In this document: piece by piece, positions 1 through 8,496 of the stretch
Numbering within the stretch: the first letter of the stretch is position 1
How the letters are laid out: each line of letters starts with the position of its first letter
Assembly (NCBI GenBank): GCA_045533195.1
Contig: JAZSHI010000030.1
Location: 1 to 64,000 of the forward strand
Origin: SIG607 sp045533195
GTDB lineage: Bacteria; Bacillota; Clostridia; Oscillospirales; Acutalibacteraceae
Reading direction: 5' to 3'
DNA: 64,000 nucleotides
Translations under genes and position numbers: made by a program
The notes under the pieces: model-generated
The model's input: the letters and a program-made list of their open reading frames with translations, nothing else
What the model was told of the DNA's origin: nothing
The model's database searches: none

Positions 1-1080
1 CTTTAAGATATCAGCGTTAGCGTCTGCAGAGTATTCCTCCTTAGGAATGTAGCCGGCAAGACCTCTGCCAACGTCCACCTGAATCTCATTCTCGCTTACT
101 GCAAGAACTGTACCGATAACCTTCTGGTCGCCGGTTAATGCGCTGAGGGATGCCTCGAATGCTTCTTCATCAGTCATTTCCTCAAAGCTTTTTTGAACAG
201 CATCTTCTACCTGTTCAACCGATTGTAAATTTTCCGACATGGTTTTAATAACCTCCTTAATGATATGCGCCGGCGTAGATGCTCCGGCGACAACTCCGAT
301 GTTCTCTTTGTCGCAGTACCACTCTTTTTTTAATTCATCAGCAGTAGAGACTAAATAAGTATGCAAACAATTGGCTGAGCAAACGTCTTTTAACTTTGCT
401 GTGTTTGAACTGTGCTGTCCTCCTACAACGATCATAAGATCGCTGATTTTAGATAGCTCCTCAGCTTCTTGTTGGCGCATCGCAGTCGCATTACATATTG
501 TATCAAAAATAAAAGCATTTGTATAGCCTTTTTTTAAATTTTTTTGACATTTCCCCCAAATTTCTGCATTAAAAGTTGTCTGCGACACCGCTGTAACCGT
601 TTTATCGGCAATTGATGGGTGATTTTCCATTATTTTTTGTAGTTCTTCTTCATTTGAGAAAACGTAAATTTCTGTATTCTGAGCATTTCCGCATATACCT
701 TTTACTTCGGAATGTTCCTTATCCCCCGCTATTAAAATAACGTGACCTTTATCTGCGGCAGCTCTTACAATACCGTGGATTTTAGAAACAAAGGGACAGG
801 TTGCATCCACTACCTTTGCCCCTGTTTTTTTACTTCTTTCAAAAATTTCGGAAGGTACCCCGTGGGAACGGATAACAAGGGTATCCTCTTTCCCTGCCTC
901 TTCGGGAGAAGTGATAACCCTTACGCCCTTATCCTCAAGTTCTTTTACAAGCTGTTCATTATGTATTATAGGCCCTAAGGTGCAAACCTTTTCACCCTTG
1001 TTTGCAAGTTCCTCAACCATACTTACCGCTCTGTTTACACCGAAACAAAAGCCTGCAGTTTTAGCTAATGTTATCTTCAA
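1..1080 (-). CDS. ispH-rpsA: IspH (HMBPP reductase) fused to ribosomal protein S1, 3' part cut by window edge
   Basis: The first 280 residues are 4-hydroxy-3-methylbut-2-enyl diphosphate reductase, the last MEP-pathway enzyme, which makes IPP and DMAPP. The three [4Fe-4S] cysteines are visible: C12 in GFCFGV, C95 in DATCPF and C196 in ICNAT. The frame runs without a stop through STPAHIIKEVIKTM into a sequence starting MSENLQ and then an S1 (OB-fold) domain, VIGTVLAVSENEIQVDVG, so this is the IspH-S1 fusion known from Clostridia. The frame is open to base 1 (360 codons), so the C-terminal S1 repeats lie outside. The start is TTG at 1080, overlapping the plsC stop codon (TTGA), which implies translational coupling. 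Internal initiation at the ATG at 240, preceded by AAGGAGG at a workable distance, could also yield free S1. Confidence 0.93.
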   Translation of the reverse strand, partial: MKITLAKTAGFCFGVNRAVSMVEELANKGEKVCTLGPIIHNEQLVKELEDKGVRVITSPEEAGKEDTLVIRSHGVPSEIFERSKKTGAKVVDATCPFVSKIHGIVRAAADKGHVILIAGDKEHSEVKGICGNAQNTEIYVFSNEEELQKIMENHPSIADKTVTAVSQTTFNAEIWGKCQKNLKKGYTNAFIFDTICNATAMRQQEAEELSKISDLMIVVGGQHSSNTAKLKDVCSANCLHTYLVSTADELKKEWYCDKENIGVVAGASTPAHIIKEVIKTMSENLQSVEQVEDAVQKSFEEMTDEEAFEASLSALTGDQKVIGTVLAVSENEIQVDVGRGLAGYIPKEEYSADANADILK

Positions 1081-1682
1081 TGCTTCATCTCCCAAAGCTC
1101 AGTAATTTTTTCGGTAATAAGCCCGCTAACCCTTCTTATTGCAGCTTTGCCCGTGTCCTCGCCTGCATATTCATCATAATATATAGGCGCTCCGAAACGA
1201 AATGTTGCCTTTTGGAAGGGTTTAACCTTACCTGTATCTCGATATACTGCACAGGGAAGAATGGGAGCCTTTGTAGCAAGGGCAAGCATAGCCGTACCCG
1301 CTTTTGCCTTGCGGGGCGCACCGCCGTCGGTATAACGGGTACCTTCGGGGAAAATTCCCAGAATTTTTCCGCTTAACAAAAGTTCTTCCGCCTTGTTTAT
1401 GGCGCCCTTATCCCCTGTTCTGCGGTTAACCGAAAAAGCACCCAGTTTTTTTAGAATGAAAGCAAGTATTTTATTTTTAAAAAGTTCGTCCTTACCCATA
1501 AAATAAATTTGACGGGGGCAAAGAATACCCATAAAGAGAATATCGCTTATAGAGGTATGGTTACAGCAGAGTATAACCGCGCCCTCTTTAGGAATGTTAT
1601 GTACTCCGTATTTTTTAATACGGAAGAAAATATGAGTAAAAAAAGAAACAATCGCCCTCATTACTTTATAAAAGAGTGTCAT
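1077..1682 (-). CDS. plsC: 1-acyl-sn-glycerol-3-phosphate acyltransferase (PlsC family)
   Basis: The enzyme transfers a fatty acyl group to the sn-2 position of lysophosphatidate, giving phosphatidate at the inner membrane face. The 201-residue protein has the catalytic NHxxxxD motif (H42 to D47, in NHTSISD) and the phosphate-binding FPEGTR block around residue 113. A hydrophobic N-terminal stretch (residues 8-20) fits membrane association. The start overlaps the cmk stop by 4 bp (ATGA) and its own stop overlaps the ispH start, so cmk-plsC-ispH are translationally coupled. This order is a known Firmicute arrangement. A second, longer PlsC-like protein is at 55933-57147. Confidence 0.93.
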   Translation of the reverse strand: MTLFYKVMRAIVSFFTHIFFRIKKYGVHNIPKEGAVILCCNHTSISDILFMGILCPRQIYFMGKDELFKNKILAFILKKLGAFSVNRRTGDKGAINKAEELLLSGKILGIFPEGTRYTDGGAPRKAKAGTAMLALATKAPILPCAVYRDTGKVKPFQKATFRFGAPIYYDEYAGEDTGKAAIRRVSGLITEKITELWEMKH

Positions 1683-2356
1683 TTAATATTCTCCTTTATT
1701 ATACTTAAAAGCATAACCATAGACTCTTCAACGTTTTTGCCTGTCGTATCGGCAATCACTGCATCCTCTGCCGGTTTTAATGGGGCAATAGCGCGGTGAG
1801 AATCGTTATAATCCCTCTGACGCATATCGCTCAGTACCTCTTCAAAGGTAGAGGTATCACCCTTTTCCTTAAGCTCTTTATATCGGCGCATTGCTCTTTC
1901 TTCATCACTGGCGGTAAGGAAAATTTTAAGGTCGGCATCGGGAAGCACAACGGTACCTATATCTCTGCCGTCCATAATGCAGTTGTATCTTTTCGCAAAA
2001 TCTCGCTGCATATCAAGAAGCTTTGCTCTAACTTCAGGCTTTGCCGAAACGGCAGATGCCATCATAGAGGCAATCGGAGTTCTGATTTCCTCACTTACGT
2101 CGGTTTGACCTAAAAACACGTGCTGAACACCGTCAATAAAACGTATATCTATAGTAATGTCTTTAAGCTCTTCGCCTATATTACATTCAAGGGCTGTATC
2201 ATAGCCTTTTTTTGAAAAAGCAAGACCTATCGCACGGTAAAGCGCTCCTGTATCTACGTAAATATAATCAAGCTCCTTTGCAAGTGCTTTAGCAAGGGAG
2301 CTTTTTCCCGCACCTGCAGGGCCGTCAATGGCAATTGCTATAGTTTTATTTTTCAT
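1679..2356 (-). CDS. cmk: Cytidylate kinase
   Basis: This cytosolic enzyme phosphorylates CMP and dCMP with ATP to the diphosphates, recycling CMP released by lipid and RNA turnover. The 225-residue length is normal. The P-loop GPAGAGKSS lies near residues 12-20 and the CMP-binding and lid parts follow, including GRDIGTVVLPDADLK. It follows the YhiN-type flavoprotein gene by 12 bp and overlaps plsC by 4 bp. The neighbourhood cmk-plsC-ispH/rpsA is common in clostridia, and I see nothing unusual in the protein. Confidence 0.96.
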   Translation of the reverse strand: MKNKTIAIAIDGPAGAGKSSLAKALAKELDYIYVDTGALYRAIGLAFSKKGYDTALECNIGEELKDITIDIRFIDGVQHVFLGQTDVSEEIRTPIASMMASAVSAKPEVRAKLLDMQRDFAKRYNCIMDGRDIGTVVLPDADLKIFLTASDEERAMRRYKELKEKGDTSTFEEVLSDMRQRDYNDSHRAIAPLKPAEDAVIADTTGKNVEESMVMLLSIIKENIK

Positions 2357-2368
2357 CTTTTCTCTTCC

Positions 2369-3592
2369 TTAAACTTTATTTCCTGCAAGAAAGCCTGTTG
2401 AAAAGGCTATCTGCAAATTAAAACCGCCCGTATAAGCATCAACGTCAATTATTTCTCCCGCAAAATAAAGTCCTTCTATCAGTTTAGACTCCATTGTTGC
2501 GCTGTTTATTTCCTTAACGTTTATTCCGCCGCCCGTAATTACTGCTTCCTCTATGGGACGAAGGCAGTCAACGGTCATTTTAAGTCCTTTTAAAAGATTA
2601 ACAAATTGAGCGCGTTGTTCTTTGCTAATTTGGTTAACCTTTGTTTCGGCAGGAATGGGGCTTATTCCAACTATAATGGGAATAAGCATACGGGGAAGTA
2701 AGCTGTCAAGAGAATTTCTGAAATTTTTATTGGAGTTTTCAAGAAAATCCCTACACAGACGTTTATCAAGCTGAAGGGTATCCATACCCGGTTTTAAATC
2801 AATTTCGCATACATATTCGGTTTTATTTATATCCTTAAGATGCGCCGAAGCGCTAAGGGCTAAAGGACCGCTTATACCGAAATGGGTAAACATCATTTCC
2901 CCAAGCTCGCTGAATATGGGTTTTTTCTTTTGTTTATCATAAACCGACAGTCTAACGTTTTTAAGGGACAGCCCCATTAGTTTTGACACAAATCCTTCTT
3001 TTATACAGATAGGAACCAAAGATGCTCTCAGCGGTGTTACGGTATGGCCGAGCTTTGCAGCCATTTTATAGCCGTCTCCCGTAGAGCCTGTGGCAGAATA
3101 GGAAAGACCGCCTGTTGCAAGTATTACCTTTTCGGCAAAAACAGTCTCGCCGTCTTCCAGCTTTACGCCCGTCACCACAGAATTTTCTTCTGTTATCTCG
3201 GTTACTCTGCCCGTTTTAAAGGAAACTCCGCTTTTTTTAACGGCTAAAACAAGGGCATCCGCTATATCCATCGCCTTATCGGAAACGGGAAAAACTCTGT
3301 TTCCCCTTTCGGTTTTCAGCGGCACCGAAAGGCTCTCGAAAAACTCCATTGTATCTTGACTGGAAAAAGCATTAAAGGCAGAATATAAAAATCTTCCGTT
3401 AGCGGTAACGTTTGCCATAAGCTCTTCTATACTGCAGTTATTGGTAACGTTACATCTTCCCTTGCCCGTTACAAGAATTTTTCTTGCAGGGCGGGAATTT
3501 CTTTCAATTACCGTAACTTTATGTCCGTTATTAGCCGCGCTTGTAGCCGCCATAAGTCCTGCGGCACCGCCGCCGATTACAATTACTTTCAA
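2369..3592 (-). CDS. NAD(P)/FAD-dependent oxidoreductase, HI0933/YhiN family
   Basis: This is a 407-residue flavoprotein of the HI0933-like family. The N-terminal dinucleotide-binding motif GGGAAGL is at residues 7-13, followed by an acidic residue ending the second beta strand (VIERN). A second FAD contact block, VILATGGLSYSATGSTGDG, and the C-terminal GGFNLQIAFSTGFLAG complete the family pattern. Its substrate is not known; members are often called aminoacetone oxidase-like, but I make no such claim here. The start codon is TTG at 3592, with a GGGGAAAAGG ribosome-binding region just upstream. It is the first gene of the cluster running into cmk-plsC-ispH. Confidence 0.88.
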   Translation of the reverse strand: MKVIVIGGGAAGLMAATSAANNGHKVTVIERNSRPARKILVTGKGRCNVTNNCSIEELMANVTANGRFLYSAFNAFSSQDTMEFFESLSVPLKTERGNRVFPVSDKAMDIADALVLAVKKSGVSFKTGRVTEITEENSVVTGVKLEDGETVFAEKVILATGGLSYSATGSTGDGYKMAAKLGHTVTPLRASLVPICIKEGFVSKLMGLSLKNVRLSVYDKQKKKPIFSELGEMMFTHFGISGPLALSASAHLKDINKTEYVCEIDLKPGMDTLQLDKRLCRDFLENSNKNFRNSLDSLLPRMLIPIIVGISPIPAETKVNQISKEQRAQFVNLLKGLKMTVDCLRPIEEAVITGGGINVKEINSATMESKLIEGLYFAGEIIDVDAYTGGFNLQIAFSTGFLAGNKV

Positions 3593-3605
3593 ACCTTTTC
3601 CCCAC

Positions 3606-4139
3606 TTAAAATTTAAGTATTTTTTTCACCCTTTGATGAAGCCTTGATATATAAAGGGTACAAAGTCTTGATATGCATATGTCGTAAAGTATAAAGGCAA
3701 AATTTCCCATAATATAAAGAATTAAAACAGAATATTTGCCAAAGTTGCCTATTCCTTCAACCTCTATCATAAAAAGCTTTGCAAAAACCATATAAACAAG
3801 AGTAACCGCTCCGTTAAAGGTAACCAGCTTCAATAAGTACTCTATAACTCGAAGCCTTATTTTTTCTAAAACCGCCTTAAGTACGGGGTAAAAGCCAAAA
3901 AAGCAAACATACATAAGCTTTGCTTCAGGTTCCGCAAAAAGCAATACAAGAGAAGAAGACACAATATAGGTTGCAAGAGCATAACCCTTTCCCGCTTCCG
4001 CTAAAGGAATTATGATAAGAGCCCCCGCAATAGCAGGTACGGCATAGGTTAAAAACGGGAAATAGGACGAAAGCATAACCGCAGTTATAAGCGCCGCAGT
4101 TATTGCGCTTAAGGTCAGATACGCAGTTTGTTTTTTCAT
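3606..4139 (-). CDS. Hypothetical multi-span membrane protein
   Basis: A 177-residue protein with about five hydrophobic helices (roughly residues 8-28, 30-48, 52-70, 75-95 and 105-125, plus one near 140-155) and a basic C-terminus. The small size, the N-terminal STAITAALITA-like helix and the absence of other motifs are reminiscent of ECF-transporter S components, but no substrate motif is recognisable, so this is only a comparison. It lies 1 bp downstream of the J-domain protein gene and 13 bp upstream of the flavoprotein gene, so it is probably cotranscribed with both. Confidence 0.7.
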   Translation of the reverse strand: MKKQTAYLTLSAITAALITAVMLSSYFPFLTYAVPAIAGALIIIPLAEAGKGYALATYIVSSSLVLLFAEPEAKLMYVCFFGFYPVLKAVLEKIRLRVIEYLLKLVTFNGAVTLVYMVFAKLFMIEVEGIGNFGKYSVLILYIMGNFAFILYDICISRLCTLYISRLHQRVKKILKF

Positions 4140-4140
4140 A

Positions 4141-4743
4141 TCAACAGCATCTTAAGAGGTCGCCGCCCATACACTCACAGCAACAGTCGGCGCAAATAAG
4201 TCCCTGACAGCAGTCACAGGCAGATAATCCGCCCATATTACCGCTTGTTCTATATGGATTACCGCCAAAGCCGCCTCTGGTTTTACGCTGAATATTACTG
4301 AATGCCTGAGCATATTCGGGATTGCTTGGATCCATTCTGCAGGCAGTTGCAAAGGCAGAATAAGCCGTATCGTATCTGCCGCGTCTAAATTGCACCATAC
4401 CGCTTAAAAAATACCATTCGGCATTTCTTTTATTAAGAGGCACTCCGTCAAGCACCACCATAGCCTGTTCTATTTGTCCTTTATTTATCATATCGCGAAC
4501 ATCTTTAAAATCGCTTGGCGCAGTATAACCGTTCGCACCACCTGTAGAAGAACCGCGTCGTTCATTCATAATGGCATCGTATGCTTCGTTTATCTCCTTC
4601 ATCTTTTCTGCCGCAAGTTCGCTTAAAGGATTGTCGGCATAATGGTCAGGATGATATTTTCTGGCAAGTTCTCGGTATGCCTTTTTAATTTCTTCATCGG
4701 TGGCGTTTTTGCTAACGCCTAAAATAGAATACGGATCGTTCAT
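4141..4743 (-). CDS. J-domain protein with TPR-like middle and Cys-rich tail
   Basis: A canonical J domain occupies residues 1-65, with the HPD tripeptide at 31-33, so it should stimulate an Hsp70 (DnaK) ATPase. The G/F region, zinc-finger repeats and C-terminal substrate domain of true DnaJ are absent. Residues 85-150 look like one or two TPR-type helical hairpins (AEWYFLSGMVQFRRGRYDTAYSAF...). The last 25 residues are unusually cysteine-rich, with ten cysteines including CDCC and DCCCEC, which could bind metal. The gene overlaps the upstream DUF5685 gene by 4 bp, so the two are coupled. The client is unknown. Confidence 0.85.
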   Translation of the reverse strand: MNDPYSILGVSKNATDEEIKKAYRELARKYHPDHYADNPLSELAAEKMKEINEAYDAIMNERRGSSTGGANGYTAPSDFKDVRDMINKGQIEQAMVVLDGVPLNKRNAEWYFLSGMVQFRRGRYDTAYSAFATACRMDPSNPEYAQAFSNIQRKTRGGFGGNPYRTSGNMGGLSACDCCQGLICADCCCECMGGDLLRCC

Positions 4744-5585
4744 TTATTTTTCTCCAGTCTGTTAATTTCACTCAGCATAGTGTCTTCAAGACCTACGTAA
4801 ATTATATTGCCTAAAATATTTTTAAAACGCTTTATATTTAAAAGCTCAAAGGTGCTTTTCGCCTCATTTATAACTATATAAAGCTGTGCTTTTATTTTAT
4901 CCTTTGCCTCTTTTTCATCCATTTCACTCAGCGGATTAAAAGAGCCTTTTTTTATATCTCTTTGTCTGTCAACAAGGCAGTCAAGCAAATATATGTATCT
5001 GCCCATAAGCCTTCCTAAAAATGACAGCACCTTTTTATCCATTTCATCCCTTGCGCACATAGGCAAAAGTTTTTCCAGCATAATACTGCTTGGTTCAGCC
5101 GCATCGTCAAGGCTGACACGCTCATTTCTTTCGGCTTTCTCCTGATTTGAAAAATATTCCTTTGATATATCATCTATTTCGGGAAAAGCTTTTTTAGCCT
5201 TTTTGTACGGATTACCGAAAAGCAATTTTTTAAATTTTGCCGAAAGCTTTTTAAAGCCCTTTTCATCCTTTATATCATCTTTAATTTTATAATATCCCAA
5301 GATAATAAGCGCCGCAGAGGAAAGGGCGAAATGCTCATCATTTATACAGTAGGTGCATTTCTTAAAGGGATTAAAGGTACAGCGTTTACGTATTACTCCG
5401 CAAAAACTGTCAGATAAAGCAAGTTCGGTTAGCGCAGTAAAGGTAAAATCATAGCTTAATGCAAAGCGGGAAAAAATCCCGTAATCCTTACCCAGTCTTT
5501 TACAAAGACTGCAGTAAACCGCCTTATACATTTCATATTCTTTTATTTTAAGTTCAGGCTTCCCTACACGTATATAACCGAACAA
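4740..5585 (-). CDS. DUF5685-type protein
   Basis: A 281-residue, mostly helical protein that I recognise as DUF5685-like, found in Firmicutes beside J-domain proteins. Near the N-terminus it has YCSLCKRLG, and further cysteines follow (CGVIRKRCTFNPFKKCTYC), a possible metal-binding set. A later segment, YLLDCLVDRQRDIKKGSFNPL, resembles the aspartate-rich pattern of all-alpha isoprenoid-type folds, but I do not assign an activity. The start is TTG at 5585 with GGGGTG six bases upstream. Its stop overlaps the J-domain gene by ATGA, so the pair probably work together. Confidence 0.75.
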   Translation of the reverse strand: MFGYIRVGKPELKIKEYEMYKAVYCSLCKRLGKDYGIFSRFALSYDFTFTALTELALSDSFCGVIRKRCTFNPFKKCTYCINDEHFALSSAALIILGYYKIKDDIKDEKGFKKLSAKFKKLLFGNPYKKAKKAFPEIDDISKEYFSNQEKAERNERVSLDDAAEPSSIMLEKLLPMCARDEMDKKVLSFLGRLMGRYIYLLDCLVDRQRDIKKGSFNPLSEMDEKEAKDKIKAQLYIVINEAKSTFELLNIKRFKNILGNIIYVGLEDTMLSEINRLEKNK

Positions 5586-5647
5586 GTCTTCACCCCTTTT
5601 CCATATATTAACATATATTTTCTGTCTCTTAGTTAATAATATGTGAA

Positions 5648-8473
5648 CTAAAGAATTTTTTTAAGATATTTTCCCGTAAATGAATTTTCACACTGCGCAA
5701 CCTTTTCTGGAGTACCTGTAGCCACTACGGTTCCGCCGCCGTCTCCGCCTTCGGGACCTAAATCAATAATATGGTCTGCAGTTTTGATTACATCAAGATT
5801 ATGCTCAATAACAAGCACTGTATTTCCTGCATCAACAAGTCTTGAGAGTACCTCTAAAAGACGGTGTACATCGGCTGTATGAAGTCCCGTTGTGGGCTCG
5901 TCGAGAATATAAATGGTCTTTCCCGTACTGCGTTTTGAAAGCTCGGTTGCAAGTTTCACACGCTGAGCCTCACCGCCACTAAGGGTAGTCGCAGGCTGAC
6001 CGAGTTTTACATAGCCAAGACCTACTTCGTAAAGAGTTTTAATTTTTCTGTGAATCTTCGGAATACTTTCAAAGAAGTACATAGCCTCTTCAACCGTCAT
6101 TTCAAGGACTTCGTAAATATTTTTGCCCTTATATTTTACTGACAGAGTTTCCTCGTTATACCGCGTTCCGCCGCATACCTCACAGGGAACGTAAACGTCG
6201 GGTAAAAACTGCATCTCTATCTTTATAATTCCGTCACCCTGACAGGCTTCACAGCGTCCTCCCTTTACGTTAAAGGAAAATCTGCCCGGCGCAAAGCCCT
6301 TCATTTTTGCATCCTTTGTAAGAGCAAATAAATCGCGTATATCGTTAAACACACCCGTATAGGTTGCAGGGTTTGAACGGGGAGTTCTGCCTATAGGCGA
6401 CTGGTCAATGTCAATAACCTTATCCAAATATTCGAGTCCATCTACACTTGTATATTTACCGGGGATTATTTTCGCTTTATTAAGCTTTGCGGCAAGTAGT
6501 TTATAGATAACGTCGTTTACAAGGGATGATTTTCCCGAACCCGAAACGCCCGTTACACAGGTAAAGGTGCCAAGGGGAATTTTTGCGGTAATGCGTTTAA
6601 GATTATTTTCTCCCGCGCCTTTAACGGTTAAGAATCCGCCATTACCTTTTCTTCTCACCTCTGGAACGGGAATACTTTTTCTTCCCGTAAGATAATCACT
6701 TGTCACAGAATTTTCGCATTTATAAAGACCTTCAAGGTTGCCCGAATATATAACCTCACCGCCGTGAATACCGGCGCCGGGGCCTATATCGACTATATAA
6801 TCAGCTTCGCGCATGGTATCCTCATCATGCTCAACAACAATAAGAGTATTACCCAAATCACGAAGTCTTTTAAGGGCTTCTAAAAGACGGTCATTATCCC
6901 TTTGATGAAGACCTATACTTGGTTCGTCAAGTATATAAAGCACACCTGTAAGTCCAGAGCCGATTTGGGTAGCAAGTCTTATTCGCTGACTTTCTCCGCC
7001 CGAAAGCGTACCCGACGAACGCGCCAAATCCAAATAGCTGAGTCCTACGCCGTTAAGGAAGGAAAGACGCTCCTTTATCTCCTTTAAAATAGGACGGGCT
7101 ATGGTTTCATTTTGTTTTGAAAAGCTAAGAGTGTCAAGAAATGCGAGTTCCTCGGTAATAGGCATTCGGGAAAATTCTTCAATATTTTTTCCGCCAACAG
7201 TAACAGCCAAAGGCTCAGGCTTTAAACGAGCCCCTGAACAAACAGGGCAAATGCTTTCGCTCATATAACCTTCTATTTCGGCTTTTGTATAATCGGAATC
7301 GCTTTCTTTATATCTTCTTTCAAGATTATTTACAACGCCTTCAAAGGCGGCTTTGTATATTCCGCCTCCCCATTCGGCAAACTTTATAAAATCAATTTTT
7401 TCTTCCCCTGTGCCATAAAAAAGAATATCCTGATGCTCTTTTTTAAGCTTCTTAAAGGGTACGTCAAGAGAAAATCCGTAATGACGGGCAACGCCTTCGA
7501 AATACATCTTTGCAAAGCCGCCTCTAAAGCTTCCCTTAATATTCCAGCCTGAACAACGGAAAGCGCCTTCATTAACACTTAAATCTTCTTCAACCAAAAG
7601 GGCGGGATTAACCTTTAAAAATCTACCGATACCGCTGCAGGCAGGACAGGCTCCTAACGGATTATTAAAGGAAAAAAGTGTGGGGGTAAGTTCAGGAAGA
7701 CTTACACCGTGTTCATCACAGGCATAGTTTTGTGAAAAATGAAGCTCTTCCCCGCCGATAACGTCAATATAAATTATGCCGTCGGCAGATTTTGCGGCGG
7801 TTTCAATACTGTCGGTCAGTCTGCTTTTAACATCTTCTTTAATAACAAGGCGGTCTATAATAATTTCAATATGATGTTTAATATTTTTATCGAGGGTAAT
7901 TTCCTCGCTTAAATCGTAAATACTTCCGTCAATTCTAACCCTTACAAAGCCCGATTTTTTTGCAGCCTCAAGCTCCTTTTCGTGCCTACCCTTTCTGCCT
8001 CTCACCGTGGGGGCAAGGACTTGAATTTTAGTGCCCTCAGCAAGAGTCATAACCTTTTTTACTATCTGGTCGGTGGTCTGCTGACTTATTTCCTTTTTAC
8101 AAATAGGGCAATGAGGCACACCTGTACGGGCATAAAGCAGTCTTAAGTAATCGTGTATTTCTGTAACGGTACCTACGGTAGAACGGGGATTTTTAGAGGT
8201 GGTTTTCTGGTCGATGGAAATAGCGGGAGAAAGTCCTTCGATATAATCAACGTCGGGCTTGTCCATCTGACCTAAAAACATTCGTGCATAAGAAGACAAG
8301 GACTCAACGTATCTACGCTGTCCCTCGGCATAAATAGTATCAAAAGCAAGGGAAGATTTTCCCGAACCCGAAAGCCCCGTAAAAACAATAAGCTTATCCC
8401 TTGGAATTTCTACGTCTAAATTTTTTAGGTTATGGGCTCTTGCCCCTCTTACAATAAGTTTTTCTAATGCCAT
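5648..8473 (-). CDS. uvrA: Excinuclease ABC subunit A
   Basis: UvrA is the damage-scanning ATPase of nucleotide excision repair and loads UvrB at lesions. The 941-residue protein has two ABC modules: Walker A GLSGSGKSS (K39) and GVSGSGKSS in the second half, with signatures LSGGESQRIRLA and LSGGEAQRVKLA. Zinc-binding cysteine pairs are present (CPIC near 120, CPVC near 410, and CEAC...CEVC in the second half). It lies 23 bp downstream of uvrB on the same strand, so the order is uvrB-uvrA. It ends in TAG, which shows that TAG is a normal stop codon in this genome. Confidence 0.98.
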   Translation of the reverse strand: MALEKLIVRGARAHNLKNLDVEIPRDKLIVFTGLSGSGKSSLAFDTIYAEGQRRYVESLSSYARMFLGQMDKPDVDYIEGLSPAISIDQKTTSKNPRSTVGTVTEIHDYLRLLYARTGVPHCPICKKEISQQTTDQIVKKVMTLAEGTKIQVLAPTVRGRKGRHEKELEAAKKSGFVRVRIDGSIYDLSEEITLDKNIKHHIEIIIDRLVIKEDVKSRLTDSIETAAKSADGIIYIDVIGGEELHFSQNYACDEHGVSLPELTPTLFSFNNPLGACPACSGIGRFLKVNPALLVEEDLSVNEGAFRCSGWNIKGSFRGGFAKMYFEGVARHYGFSLDVPFKKLKKEHQDILFYGTGEEKIDFIKFAEWGGGIYKAAFEGVVNNLERRYKESDSDYTKAEIEGYMSESICPVCSGARLKPEPLAVTVGGKNIEEFSRMPITEELAFLDTLSFSKQNETIARPILKEIKERLSFLNGVGLSYLDLARSSGTLSGGESQRIRLATQIGSGLTGVLYILDEPSIGLHQRDNDRLLEALKRLRDLGNTLIVVEHDEDTMREADYIVDIGPGAGIHGGEVIYSGNLEGLYKCENSVTSDYLTGRKSIPVPEVRRKGNGGFLTVKGAGENNLKRITAKIPLGTFTCVTGVSGSGKSSLVNDVIYKLLAAKLNKAKIIPGKYTSVDGLEYLDKVIDIDQSPIGRTPRSNPATYTGVFNDIRDLFALTKDAKMKGFAPGRFSFNVKGGRCEACQGDGIIKIEMQFLPDVYVPCEVCGGTRYNEETLSVKYKGKNIYEVLEMTVEEAMYFFESIPKIHRKIKTLYEVGLGYVKLGQPATTLSGGEAQRVKLATELSKRSTGKTIYILDEPTTGLHTADVHRLLEVLSRLVDAGNTVLVIEHNLDVIKTADHIIDLGPEGGDGGGTVVATGTPEKVAQCENSFTGKYLKKIL

Positions 8474-8496
8474 ATTTTACCTTCTTTAAAAATAGG

